From Alkalihalobacillus deserti (GTDB taxonomy: Bacteria; Bacillota; Bacilli; Bacillales; Bacillaceae_D): a DNA stretch of 64,000 bases. A program made the translations under genes and the position numbers. Of this stretch, positions 55,058-63,437 are shown one piece after another (positions within the stretch are counted from its first letter, which is position 1; each line of letters opens with the position of its first letter). The stretch covers positions 1-64,000 of the forward strand of contig NZ_JAJAFR010000002.1 in the NCBI RefSeq assembly GCF_020734105.1. Reading direction: 5' to 3'. The notes below the pieces were generated by a model, which saw nothing but the letters and a program-made list of their open reading frames with translations, was not told where the DNA came from and made no database searches.

Positions 55058-55261
55058 CCATTCATATAATGGCAGTAGCTTTGAATCAACAGAAGGAATG
55101 GTAAAAGGAGTAGAAAAAGATGGGGAAATAGTAAAGAGAGTTTCAAAACAACTATAAAATGATGGCCTTAACAAAAAAGAATATCAACACCTGCCCATGT
55201 TGTTAGTCACTTTGATAGCAAGTTATTTTATGAATCATTAAATTAGGATAGTTACATATAA

Positions 55262-55303
55262 GAAAAAGGCTGTTGAGCTCTGAAGTCTCAAACAGCCTTT
55301 TTC
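55262..55303. terminator. Bidirectional terminator
   Basis: GAAAAAGGCTGTTGAG pairs with CTCAAACAGCCTTTTTC (one bulged base) around a 9-nt loop. It is A-rich on the left and T-rich on the right. It ends the minus-strand zagA copy just beyond its stop and can end plus-strand transcripts too. Confidence 0.85.
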
Positions 55304-55316
55304 CTAATTCCTGTAT

Positions 55317-56498
55317 TTATGCTTCAACATAATCGGGCAGAGGATCCGTAAATGTTGTCCAATCCGCTGTCATCTCACTATCTGTTAACAAGCATTGATT
55401 AAGCGAGCCTTTTATTTCTTCATGATCCATGTCAATCCCAATTAAGACTAGCTCCGTCATTCGATCACCGAATTCAGGGTCCCACTTTTCTAAAAGCTCT
55501 GGTTCCTCAAGTAATGTTTGTTGTTTTTCCTCTTCCGAGTATGCTGCAACCCATTCACCGGCTCCTTGAATCGTAACAGTCGAGCCTGATTGCGAAATCA
55601 AACCTGCTACCTGATTTCGTGAGGCGAGCCAAATGAAACCTTTTGCTCGAACAACATCAACAGGCCAATTTTCCATCCATGCCATAAGTCGTTCTGGATG
55701 GAATGGTTTCCTACTGCGGTAAACGAACGAAGAGATACCGTATTCTTCTGTTTCTGGTGTGTGCTCTTCATTTAATTCTTTAATCCAACCCGCAGATTGA
55801 CTAACTTTTTCAAAGTCGAATTTCCCGGTATTTAAAATAGCAGACAATTCCACCGTTGAGAATGAAGTAGGAATGATATCAGCATCTGCATTTAATTTTC
55901 TCATGAAACCAATTAATTCCTTCTTATCAAGCTCTTCTAACATTTCTACTTTATTTAAAACAATCACATCGGCAAATTCAATTTGATCAACAAGTAGGTC
56001 TGAGATTTCACGCGTATCCAATTCATCTGTACCTTCTTTACGATCAAGCAGGGACTCACCTGATGCATAGTCTTCCCAAAAGCGGTTTGCATCAACAACC
56101 GTCACCATTGTATCGAGCTTACATTTTTGAGTTAAATCGATCCCAACTTCTTCATCAATATACGTAAATGTTTGGGCAACAGGGACAGGCTCACTAATCC
56201 CAGAAGATTCAATGACGATATAATCGATATCTCCGGCATCAACAATTCGTTCAACCTCCTGCATTAAATCTTCACGCAGGGTACAGCAAATACAGCCGTT
56301 TTGAAGCTCAACTAGTTTTTCTTCGGTTCTAGAAAAGCCATTATTCTTGACAAGCTTCGCATCGATATTCACTTCGCTCATATCGTTTACGATTACAGCT
56401 ACTTTTAATCCTTCACGATTGGTTAAGATGTGGTTTAATAAAGTGGTTTTGCCAGAACCTAAATATCCACTTAGAACAGTAACAGGTACTTTTTTCAT
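55317..56498 (-). CDS. zagA: ZagA/YciC zinc-starvation COG0523 GTPase, copy 1
   Basis: The 393-residue GTPase has Walker [14 protein letters not shown], the metal-binding [11 protein letters not shown], the ESSGISEP switch, LNK as the base-recognition motif, and the CobW C-terminal domain ([21 protein letters not shown]). ZagA/YciC is a zinc metallochaperone made in zinc shortage, which in B. subtilis supports the folate enzyme FolE. The start at 56498 has AGGAGGATTT upstream; an upstream frame to 56537 is unlikely. Zur box Z5 lies 86 bases before it. Confidence 0.93.
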   Translation of the reverse strand: MKKVPVTVLSGYLGSGKTTLLNHILTNREGLKVAVIVNDMSEVNIDAKLVKNNGFSRTEEKLVELQNGCICCTLREDLMQEVERIVDAGDIDYIVIESSGISEPVPVAQTFTYIDEEVGIDLTQKCKLDTMVTVVDANRFWEDYASGESLLDRKEGTDELDTREISDLLVDQIEFADVIVLNKVEMLEELDKKELIGFMRKLNADADIIPTSFSTVELSAILNTGKFDFEKVSQSAGWIKELNEEHTPETEEYGISSFVYRSRKPFHPERLMAWMENWPVDVVRAKGFIWLASRNQVAGLISQSGSTVTIQGAGEWVAAYSEEEKQQTLLEEPELLEKWDPEFGDRMTELVLIGIDMDHEEIKGSLNQCLLTDSEMTADWTTFTDPLPDYVEA

Positions 56499-56572
56499 CA
56501 ATAAATCCTCCTCAAAAATATAAAACCATTTAAGCATGCTTATAGTAAGGTGAATGAAGGTAGTTCATCCAA

Positions 56573-56641
56573 CTTCTATTTACAAATAGTAATTGTTACG
56601 ATTTAAATTCTACCTCTCTTTATTCTCTTTGTAAATAGAAG
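56573..56641. repeat. 14-bp inverted repeat around Zur box Z5
   Basis: CTTCTATTTACAAA (56573-56586) is perfectly repeated in inverse at 56628-56641. The Zur box lies in between and slightly overlaps the left arm. It may be a cruciform or the scar of an insertion. Confidence 0.55.
56584..56604 (-). promoter_or_regulatory. Zur box Z5
   Basis: AAATAGTAATTGTTACGATT-type site; the right half ATTACGATTT is matched except one base. It is upstream of the minus-strand zagA copy. Confidence 0.88.
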
Positions 56642-56647
56642 GTTTAT

Positions 56648-56692
56648 AGAGCTTGTTCAAAAAGGGAAGACCACCCTTTTTGAACAAGCTCT
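56648..56692. repeat. Solo hairpin of the repeat family
   Basis: Perfect 19-bp inverted repeat AGAGCTTGTTCAAAAAGGG with loop AAGACCA. It is identical to the right-hand hairpin of copy 1 (354-400) except for the last loop base and an outer base pair. Confidence 0.85.
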
Positions 56693-56891
56693 TATAATAC
56701 TAAAATTCAATCTAGTTTGAAGGGGCGTAGGACAGAACATTACTATAGTCATTAAAAAGGGGGAAGAATTATGTCCAACAAAAATGATAAACCTCCGAAT
56801 TAGTCAGGAAGAAGAGGCGCAATTATTTTAGATCAGAGTTGTAATTAACTAAGAACCCTTTAAACTGTGGATTAAACACTGTAAAAACCTT

Positions 56892-56945
56892 TTGACAAAG
56901 GTTAACAGGACGGTTAAAATACGAAAATAGTAATCATTACGATTT
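56892..56945 (+). promoter_or_regulatory. Promoter with Zur box Z6
   Basis: TTGACA (56892-56897), 17-base spacer, TAAAAT (56915-56920), then a Zur box (56925-56945) with right half ATTACGATTT perfect and one mismatch on the left. It is the strongest Zur site here and lies 18 bases before the second zagA. Confidence 0.93.
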
Positions 56946-56963
56946 GAAAAAAGGAGGCATTTT

Positions 56964-58163
56964 ATGAATAATAACATTCCCGTAACCGTTTTAAGTGGCT
57001 ACCTTGGTTCTGGTAAAACAACATTACTCAATCATATTTTGAAAAACCGTGAAGGACTTAAAGTAGCAGTCATTGTAAATGACATGAGTGAGGTAAACAT
57101 TGATGCGGAATTAGTTAAACAAGGTGGGGAATTATCTAGAACAGAAGAAAAATTAGTCGAAATGTCTAACGGATGTATTTGTTGCACACTTAGAGAAGAT
57201 TTGCTAATCGAAGTTGAGAAGTTAGCTCTAGCAGGGAATATTGATTATATTGTCATTGAATCAACTGGTATTAGTGAACCTACTCCGGTTGCCCAAACCT
57301 TTTCATATATCGATGAGGAATTAAATATAGATTTAACAAAATTCTGTCGCTTGGACACGATGGCGACTGTAGTGGATGCGAATCGTTTTTGGCACGACTT
57401 TCGTTCAGGAGATAGCTTGCTTGATCGAAAAGAATCATTAGGTGAGGATGATAAAAGAGAAATTGCCGACTTACTTATTGATCAAATTGAATTTTGTGAT
57501 GTACTAATTTTGAACAAATGTGATCTTGTATCAGAAGAAGAATTACAAAAATTAGAACAAGTACTTAGGACATTGCAACCAAAAGCAAAACTGATTCGAT
57601 CTATAAATGCAAAGGTTGATCCAAAAGAAATTTTGAATACACATTTATTCAACTTTGAAGAAGCGAGCAATTCAGCAGGATGGATTCGTGAGTTAACCCA
57701 GGGACATGAACAACATACACCTGAGACAGAAGAGTATGGGATTTCCTCTTTTGTGTACATGAGAAGAGAACCATTTCACTCGATTCGTTTTCAAAATTGG
57801 GTCGATTCAATGCCTAGTAATATTGTCAGGGCAAAAGGAATTGCATGGTGTTCAACAAGAAATAACCTAGCACTATTAATGTCACAAGCAGGGCCTTCGG
57901 TTACAATTGAACCTATTTCTTACTGGGTAGCAAGTCTTCCGTCCGCTGAGCAAAAGAAAATACTAAAGGATAATCCTCATTTGCTTGAAGATTGGGATGT
58001 AGAATTTGGTGACAGGCATACCAAACTGGTTTTCATAGGAACGGATCTAGATAAAGATGAAATAACGAAGGAACTGGATGGTTGTCTCTTAACGGATACT
58101 GAATTCACAACAGATTGGAAATCGTTGGAGGATCCGTTTGAGTGGAATTTGCAAAAGGTATAA
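56964..58163 (+). CDS. zagA: ZagA/YciC zinc-starvation COG0523 GTPase, copy 2
   Basis: The 399-residue protein is a close paralogue of the 55317 gene, sharing [45 protein letters not shown] and [14 protein letters not shown]. It has the AAAGGAGGC site and a Zur box directly over the start region. Both copies look intact and are transcribed away from each other. Confidence 0.93.
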   Translation: MNNNIPVTVLSGYLGSGKTTLLNHILKNREGLKVAVIVNDMSEVNIDAELVKQGGELSRTEEKLVEMSNGCICCTLREDLLIEVEKLALAGNIDYIVIESTGISEPTPVAQTFSYIDEELNIDLTKFCRLDTMATVVDANRFWHDFRSGDSLLDRKESLGEDDKREIADLLIDQIEFCDVLILNKCDLVSEEELQKLEQVLRTLQPKAKLIRSINAKVDPKEILNTHLFNFEEASNSAGWIRELTQGHEQHTPETEEYGISSFVYMRREPFHSIRFQNWVDSMPSNIVRAKGIAWCSTRNNLALLMSQAGPSVTIEPISYWVASLPSAEQKKILKDNPHLLEDWDVEFGDRHTKLVFIGTDLDKDEITKELDGCLLTDTEFTTDWKSLEDPFEWNLQKV

Positions 58164-58182
58164 GGGGAAGTAGGGATTAGAA

Positions 58183-58715
58183 TTGATTTTGTCTGGAAAA
58201 AGTATTTTATCAAAAAAAATAACAAAGAGCTTGAAATCTCTCCTCTTACGAATGAGTAGATTCAGCCAGCTTCTGTTGACTTACGACTAGGGAGTCATTT
58301 TGTAACGATTGATGATTACAATGAAAGTTTGATCACTCTTAATGAGCCTGTTGCTTATCGAAGAATTACACCGAGCAATGAGAAAATGATTCTGCCACCT
58401 CAAACTTTTATCTTAGCAACGACAGTCGAAACGATTAGCTTACCTAATAATGTTACTGCTTTTGTGGAAGGAAGGAGTTCAATAGGAAGGCTTGGATTAT
58501 TTATTCAAAACGCAGGGTGGGTTGATCCAGGGTTTAAAGGGGAAATCACCCTAGAGCTCTTTAATGCGAATCGTCTACCAATAGAATTAACAGTGGGGCT
58601 TAGGATCTGTCAGCTTGTTTTTGCTGAGGTCAACGAAGAAGCTGAACCTTACAAAGGCAAATACCTTAATCAAAGAGGAGTAACATCAAGCGAAATATTT
58701 AAAGATATTATGTGA
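58183..58715 (+). pseudogene. dcd: Broken dCTP deaminase (dcd), Zur-linked
   Basis: From TTG 58183 the frame encodes ILSGKSILSKK, then shifts in an eight-A run to NNKELEISPLTNE, meets TAG at 58256, and continues [20 protein letters not shown] and on to the stop at 58715. The second half keeps the Dcd catalytic region [23 protein letters not shown] split over two lines. A product starting at ATG 58329 would lack the first third. Dcd makes dUTP without zinc, unlike zinc-dependent dCMP deaminase. The gene follows zagA copy 2 by 20 bases. Confidence 0.85.
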
Positions 58716-58728
58716 CGTTTGGAAAATG

Positions 58729-58757
58729 GAACTCGATGCAACGAGTTCTATTTTTTT
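58729..58757 (+). terminator. Terminator after dcd
   Basis: Stem GAACTCG/CGAGTTC with 6-nt loop, then TATTTTTTT. It closes the zagA-dcd transcript. Confidence 0.85.
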
Positions 58758-58772
58758 ACAAAAACAACACGC

Positions 58773-58793
58773 AAATAAGAATAATTACGGTTT
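58773..58793 (+). promoter_or_regulatory. Zur box Z7
   Basis: AAATAAGAATAATTACGGTT-type site with a nearly complete right half, 43 bases before the third COG0523 gene. Confidence 0.8.
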
Positions 58794-58836
58794 AGGGCCA
58801 ATAAGATTAGAAGAGTAAATGATAGGGGGAATAAAA

Positions 58837-59811
58837 TTGTCTAAAATACCTGTGTTTGTTTTAAGTGGATTTTTAGGGAGTGGTAAGACGACTCTGTTAG
58901 AGCGTCTCTTAAAGGAGTCTGTAGACCGAGATCTTAAAACGGCTGTTTTAATGAATGAAATTGGAAAGACGGATACAGATGGTAGAATTCTGTTGGGTAA
59001 AAGTCAAATGATCGAAAAGTTATTAGATGGATGCATTTGCTGCAATAAAAAAAGTGAAGTCGTTCAATCTATGGAAAAATTGCTTAGTTTAAAACCTGAT
59101 GTAATCTTCATTGAATTGACTGGTGTTGCAAATCCAGAAGAGGTAGCGGATTCTTTAACGGAGCCGGAGCTAATCAATCAAGTATATTTAGAAAAAGTTA
59201 TTACATTAATTGACGCGGAACATATCCTCTCTTATAATAATGTGTTTGAATCAGATCGTGAGCTTGTAAGAACGACGAGAAGACAAATAGAGGTTGCTGA
59301 TCTACTAATCGTTAATAAAACTGATCTAGTTTCTGAATCAAAAAAGCAAAAGATAAATAAACTTCTAATTAAACAAAATCCAACGTCTAAGGTTTCGTTT
59401 TCAACATTTAGTAACGTCGAATTAGCTTCTCTATTTACCCACTTAAAATCTTCTTCGGTAAGGGTTAAAGTAAGAATAAAAAGTCCTAAACAAGAAGGTC
59501 ATCATCATCAAGAGCATACCCATAACTCCTATTCCAAAATTAAAAGCATTACATTGTCACTTTCCTCTACTACAAATTCGTTAGAAATTGAAAAGTTCTT
59601 AAAAAAGTGGAAAACCAACCTTCTGCGAGCAAAAGGCTATTTAAATCTTGAAGACGGTACATATCTTATGCAACATGTTATGAAACGAGTAAGTTGGGAA
59701 CGTTCGACTTATAACGGAGACCATTACTTAGTCTTGATCGGTATGGATCTAAATGAAGATGAAATCAACAAGGAATGGAGAAACCTTGTTCAGAAAACAA
59801 GTACATTTTAA
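58837..59811 (+). CDS. COG0523 GTPase with His-rich insert, Zur-linked
   Basis: The 324-residue GTPase has [39 protein letters not shown] and NKTDL. A His-rich stretch EGHHHQEHTHNS near residue 220 separates the GTPase from the CobW C-terminal domain, suggesting metal storage or delivery. It differs from the ZagA pair (CNKK instead of CTLRED after CICC), so it probably serves another client. I prefer TTG 58837 because AGGGGGA is 6-7 nt upstream; ATG 58819 lacks a site. Confidence 0.88.
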   Translation: MSKIPVFVLSGFLGSGKTTLLERLLKESVDRDLKTAVLMNEIGKTDTDGRILLGKSQMIEKLLDGCICCNKKSEVVQSMEKLLSLKPDVIFIELTGVANPEEVADSLTEPELINQVYLEKVITLIDAEHILSYNNVFESDRELVRTTRRQIEVADLLIVNKTDLVSESKKQKINKLLIKQNPTSKVSFSTFSNVELASLFTHLKSSSVRVKVRIKSPKQEGHHHQEHTHNSYSKIKSITLSLSSTTNSLEIEKFLKKWKTNLLRAKGYLNLEDGTYLMQHVMKRVSWERSTYNGDHYLVLIGMDLNEDEINKEWRNLVQKTSTF

Positions 59812-59820
59812 AGACTAACG

Positions 59821-59857
59821 AACAAAGCAGCTTCTGATACAGTTGCTTTGTTTTCGT
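59821..59857 (+). terminator. Terminator after the third COG0523 gene
   Basis: AACAAAGCA pairs with TGCTTTGTT around a 14-nt loop, followed by TTCGTTTTTG. Confidence 0.75.
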
Positions 59858-59867
59858 TTTTGTGAGT

Positions 59868-59888
59868 AAATCGTAATAATTATTATTT
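59868..59888 (+). promoter_or_regulatory. Zur box Z8
   Basis: Perfect left half AAATCGTAAT, central A, right half ATTATTATTT; extended palindrome CGTAATAATTATTATTTACG at 59872-59891. It is 69 bases before the ycgR-like gene. Confidence 0.82.
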
Positions 59889-59956
59889 ACGTTCATGAAG
59901 ACCTCTTGTCCGCATATGAATAGGTAAACAAAAAAGTTGGAGGACTGTTAAAGCTT

Positions 59957-60952
59957 ATGCGGATACAAAAGAATTTCACAGAGATCGTTGGCTTTATGCT
60001 GCTTGGAATGGCAGTCTTAGTCATATCATTTAATGATCGGTTTACAATAAGCAATCCATTGTTTCCAGAATCATTGTTAACGTTTAACATGATATTTCTT
60101 AGTATTTTAATTGAAGCCATTCCTTTTGTATTAATAGGTGTTTTTATCGCGGGTATTATTCAAGTATTTGTAACAGAAGAACATCTTAAGAAGCTAATTC
60201 CAAAAAATAAATTATTAGCTGTTCTAACAAGTTGCTTCATAGGAGCTTTATTCCCAGCTTGTGAATGTGGGATTGTTCCTATCGTTCGTCGTTTAATCGC
60301 CAAAGGAGTTCCTCTTTTTGCTGGAGTAGGTTTTCTTCTTACAGGTCCATTAATTAATCCAATCGTCGTTTTCTCAACTTATATGGCTTTTGGTGAAGAT
60401 CTTAGAATGGCTATGTTAAGAATGGGTTTGGGACTAGCAATAGCGGTCATCATTGCAGGATTCATCTCTGTTCTTTTTAAGAGCAATCAATTAAAAAGAA
60501 GTAAAGGTATGACAAATGAACGTTCAACAGTCCATAAGCAACCAATCGGAAAACGTTTAAAGTCCATGCTTGAGCATGCAATCGATGAGTTTTTTGATAT
60601 GGGTAAGTTTTTAATCATGGGTGCTATTTTAGCAGCATTTGTTCAAACGTACATTTCGACTAAGTCGATTCTTGGTTTAGGAGAGGGGATCGTAGCTTCG
60701 ACACTTATTATGATGGGGCTTGCTTATTTATTGTCGTTGTGTTCAGAGGCAGATGCATTTATTGCTGCTTCATTCCGTCATCTTTTTCCACAAACATCAC
60801 TACTTGGATTCTTAATTTATGGACCAATGCTAGATTTGAAAAATACGATCATGATGATGGCTGTGTTTAACATACGCTTTGTTATGGTTCTTATGATCAT
60901 CATTACCGGTACTGTGCTTGGAATCTTACTTTTCGTTCATCCATGGATATAA
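59957..60952 (+). CDS. ycgR: YcgR-like permease (PF03773 type), Zur-linked
   Basis: The 331-residue membrane protein has about eight helices. FPACECGIVPIVRRLIAKGVP near residue 95 is the family signature with two cysteines, and LLTGPLINPIVVFSTY follows. A second half repeats the plan around SLCSEADAFIAASF. It belongs to the permease family of B. subtilis YcgR. Its substrate is not known; the Zur box suggests a role in zinc shortage. It is paired with the YcgQ-like gene. Confidence 0.85.
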   Translation: MRIQKNFTEIVGFMLLGMAVLVISFNDRFTISNPLFPESLLTFNMIFLSILIEAIPFVLIGVFIAGIIQVFVTEEHLKKLIPKNKLLAVLTSCFIGALFPACECGIVPIVRRLIAKGVPLFAGVGFLLTGPLINPIVVFSTYMAFGEDLRMAMLRMGLGLAIAVIIAGFISVLFKSNQLKRSKGMTNERSTVHKQPIGKRLKSMLEHAIDEFFDMGKFLIMGAILAAFVQTYISTKSILGLGEGIVASTLIMMGLAYLLSLCSEADAFIAASFRHLFPQTSLLGFLIYGPMLDLKNTIMMMAVFNIRFVMVLMIIITGTVLGILLFVHPWI

Positions 60953-60982
60953 GAGGAGGGAGTCGCGATCATACATATTCAA

Positions 60983-61780
60983 GTGAGACAAATGGTTAAG
61001 GCAATCATTTTATTACTGTTTGCTGTATTTATTTTCATTTTGCATGAGACTGGGGAGATTATTCGATTTATAAACCCTAATTATCTCTACTTCAGTCAAA
61101 TAGCTTCCGTTATCTTTTTATTTTTATTTTTTATACAAGTGCCTCGTGTTTTTACATCTTCTGAGTACGATCATAGTGAGTGTGGACCTTGGGGATGTAG
61201 TCATGAAGATAATGAGGGAGGAATAACGGTAAAAACGCTGTTGGCTTACGGTTTAATCATCATGCCATTACTGACAGGGTTTCTTCTTCCGTATAAAGAT
61301 TTCGGTGCAGCAGAAGCGCTTAAGCGAGGGATTAGCTACTCAACTCATGTTCATGGTCACCTAGAAGAGCATGAACTACTTGATCATCAAATAGATAAAA
61401 GCGTTGAGAAAATGTTAAAGCAACCTGTACTCGAATTTGATAATGAAAATTTTGCAAGCTACATAAGTGCAGTTACTAGCTATCCCAAAAATTTTGTAGG
61501 AAAGCCAATTATAGTAGAGGGCTTTATACTAGAGGATGACTCTCTTTCTAATAAACTGACTGTTATTACTAGATTTCTTGTAACCCATTGTGTTGCAGAT
61601 GCTCATGCAGCCGGACTAGTTATTGAAAAAGGAGTCTCTTTTGGGATTCAAGAGAATACATGGATCCGTGTAAAAGGAGAATTGAATATTAAAAAGAGTG
61701 ATAGCAAGCTCATTCCGATTATTACCGTTAGCAGTTGGGAAGAAATTCAATCTCCTATCGATCCCTATGTGTATCCATAA
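60983..61780 (+). CDS. ycgQ: YcgQ-like TIGR03943-family membrane protein, Zur-linked
   Basis: The 265-residue protein has two N-terminal helices and a third near 90, then a long soluble domain with RFLVTHCVADAHAAGLV. HSECGPWGCSHED and HVHGHLEEHELLDH are Cys/His-rich stretches that could bind zinc or another metal. The start is odd: the GTG at 60983 has no good site, whereas AGGAGGGA (60954-60961) is placed ideally for an in-frame ATC at 60968. Works with the YcgR-like permease, as in B. subtilis. Confidence 0.83.
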   Translation: MRQMVKAIILLLFAVFIFILHETGEIIRFINPNYLYFSQIASVIFLFLFFIQVPRVFTSSEYDHSECGPWGCSHEDNEGGITVKTLLAYGLIIMPLLTGFLLPYKDFGAAEALKRGISYSTHVHGHLEEHELLDHQIDKSVEKMLKQPVLEFDNENFASYISAVTSYPKNFVGKPIIVEGFILEDDSLSNKLTVITRFLVTHCVADAHAAGLVIEKGVSFGIQENTWIRVKGELNIKKSDSKLIPIITVSSWEEIQSPIDPYVYP

Positions 61781-61799
61781 CGTAATCGTGAGTGTTGAA

Positions 61800-61898
61800 A
61801 GAGGTTGTCAAAAAGGTAAAAAAAGAGAGACCACTGAAAAAAGGTGAAAACCGTACCTTTTTCAGCGGCCTAAAAAAACAACCTTTTTGAACAACCTC
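61800..61898. repeat. Double nested hairpin between convergent genes
   Basis: Outer arms AGAGGTTGTCAAAAAGG and CCTTTTTGAACAACCTCT enclose a second hairpin CCACTGAAAAAAGGT/ACCTTTTTCAGCGG with loop GAAAACCGT. The arms and loop resemble the repeat family elsewhere. It lies between convergent genes and can act as a terminator for both strands. Confidence 0.75.
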
Positions 61899-62935
61899 TA
61901 ATAAGCTATCCTGTCATATTTAATTTGTAAACAGTCATTTAGCATCGTTTCAATTTCTTCGTGATTCAATTCAGAACCAATGAACAGCAACTCAGTTAAC
62001 GCATTCGTCGATTTTGCAGAATATATGTTAGTTGTGTCAACTTGTATTGAGGAGCCGACTTGGGAAATGGAATGGAGTTCTTGCGTAAAGGGATTATAAC
62101 ATCTCCCTTTCATGCGAAAGACTTCACTGGGAAGTTTAGTGAAAAATTGTTCTAAACGACTAAAGTCCACTGGCAGAAAACTCTGATATACAAAAGTTTC
62201 AATACCATATTGTCCTATAACTTTCATGTTACTTCTCGAACTGAAAAGATTGGTTTGATCAGCATAGAGGTTGTAGGCTGCTTTCATGTCAAAAGCAGTC
62301 TTTTTATCCTCGTTTCTCCAGTTCATATCGTTCAAGTTACTTACTAAAGCTTGCGGTTGTAAATTTTGTATGAACACCATTAATTCACCTAGTCGTTCAT
62401 GTGAAAGCTGTTCTGTATTCGACAAAAAAATCATTTCAGCTAGCTCTAACTGATTAATGAGTGTTTCACCAATTGTATACTCTAGTGTAAGGTTAGAATC
62501 AAATTCACATATAGTGATCCCATGTTCAGAGTAATAAGAAAACCAAAAGTCCCGTGCATCAATAACATGAATATGGGACTTGATGAACCAATTTTGGTTT
62601 CCATTTTGAGAAGTTAAACTTTCAAAGAGAGAATGTTGATGTGAGATTGGATAAATATCTAAAATAATCTCGTCAAAATGATGGTTACAAGATTCCTCTT
62701 CTAGTGCAGTGATCAGATTGGGTATTGTATTTATCTCTACATGATGAACAGCTTCACTAATAAAGTGTGTAAGAGGAAAGGGATCTTCTGAATGGATGAC
62801 TAACTTAACATCTGTAGGGCGAAAGAGAATCACCCTAATGTTGGTTTGCTTATTTCCTTGCATTCTTCTAATTACATCACATTTGTCTTTTAAAGAGAAG
62901 CCTGTTACGACTGTTAGAGGTTTTTGTTTTTCCAA
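61898..62935 (-). CDS. COG0523-like protein lacking GTPase motifs (pseudo-GTPase), Zur-linked
   Basis: The 345-residue protein follows the ZagA plan over its length (DARDFWFSYYSEHG, LINQLELAEMIFLSN, QYGIETFVYQSFLPVDFSRLE, LTELLFIGSELNHEEIE), yet the P-loop position reads TGFSLKDKCDVI instead of [16 protein letters not shown] is absent and NKxD is replaced by SNTE. It should not hydrolyse GTP. The frame is fully open, so it is likely functional. TTG start with AAGGGA upstream, 16 bases after rpsN2, sharing its Zur-controlled promoter. Confidence 0.82.
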   Translation of the reverse strand: MEKQKPLTVVTGFSLKDKCDVIRRMQGNKQTNIRVILFRPTDVKLVIHSEDPFPLTHFISEAVHHVEINTIPNLITALEEESCNHHFDEIILDIYPISHQHSLFESLTSQNGNQNWFIKSHIHVIDARDFWFSYYSEHGITICEFDSNLTLEYTIGETLINQLELAEMIFLSNTEQLSHERLGELMVFIQNLQPQALVSNLNDMNWRNEDKKTAFDMKAAYNLYADQTNLFSSRSNMKVIGQYGIETFVYQSFLPVDFSRLEQFFTKLPSEVFRMKGRCYNPFTQELHSISQVGSSIQVDTTNIYSAKSTNALTELLFIGSELNHEEIETMLNDCLQIKYDRIAY

Positions 62936-62951
62936 TCTTCACACATCCCTT

Positions 62952-63221
62952 TTACCAACTTGATTTTTTCACACCCGGTACCTGACCTTTATGAGCCAAC
63001 TCTCTAAAAGCAATCCTTGAGAGCTTAAATTTACGTAGAACACCACGTGGCCGGCCCGTCAGCTCGCATCTTCTTGTTAATCGGCTAGGTGCAGAATCCC
63101 GCGGAAGCTTACTGAGCGCTATATAATCACCCTTTTCTTTTAGTTCTCTTCTTCTTTCAGCATAGCGTGCAACAAGCTCCTGTCTTTGCTTTTCCTTTGC
63201 AACCTTTGACTTTTTTGCCAT
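62952..63221 (-). CDS. rpsN2: Zinc-independent 30S ribosomal protein S14 (alternative S14)
   Basis: The 89-residue protein is the long, cysteine-zinc-ribbon-free S14 form: [40 protein letters not shown] and [14 protein letters not shown]. Only one cysteine remains. In Bacillus this paralogue (YhzA/RpsN2) is induced by Zur derepression so ribosomes can be made without zinc. Start at 63221, since four residues upstream in the open frame lack a site. Zur box Z9 is 29 bases upstream. Confidence 0.95.
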   Translation of the reverse strand: MAKKSKVAKEKQRQELVARYAERRRELKEKGDYIALSKLPRDSAPSRLTRRCELTGRPRGVLRKFKLSRIAFRELAHKGQVPGVKKSSW

Positions 63222-63249
63222 TATGACAACCACCTTTCTAATCGTTTGA

Positions 63250-63270
63250 TAATCAAAATCATTACGATTT
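63250..63270 (-). promoter_or_regulatory. Zur box Z9
   Basis: Right half ATTACGATTT perfect; left half TAATCAAAAT degenerate. Placed upstream of rpsN2 on the minus strand. Confidence 0.82.
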
Positions 63271-63316
63271 ATATGATAGAGGAAATCATCTATGAAGTAA
63301 AGTTTTCACAAAAAAT

Positions 63317-63337
63317 AATTCGTAAATATTACGATTT
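63317..63337. promoter_or_regulatory. Zur box Z10
   Basis: AATTCGTAAATATTACGATT-type site with a perfect right half and two mismatches on the left, in the middle of the divergent region between rpsN2 and the binding-protein gene. Confidence 0.88.
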
Positions 63338-63341
63338 GTTA

Positions 63342-63402
63342 TTGACGATTGCTAATAGTTTTAAGTATAGTTTATAAGTGCAAATAATAACTATTTCGAT
63401 TT
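63342..63402 (+). promoter_or_regulatory. Promoter with Zur box Z11
   Basis: TTGACG (63342-63347), 18-base spacer, TATAGT (63366-63371), then a Zur-like site at 63382-63402 (right half ATTTCGATTT). The order -35, -10, operator is the same as for Z2 and Z6. Confidence 0.75.
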
Positions 63403-63437
63403 GCGATGACTTTTCGGAAAAAGGAGTAATATAATTC

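Noticed and set aside
54966..55157. 63-codon plus-strand frame
   Set aside because: It is out of frame with the CbiW-like relic and partly overlaps it; the relic explains this stretch better.
58329..58715. An intact short dCTP deaminase starting at 58329
   Set aside because: The conserved N-terminal third is encoded just upstream in disrupted form, so the 128-residue frame is the rest of a broken gene.
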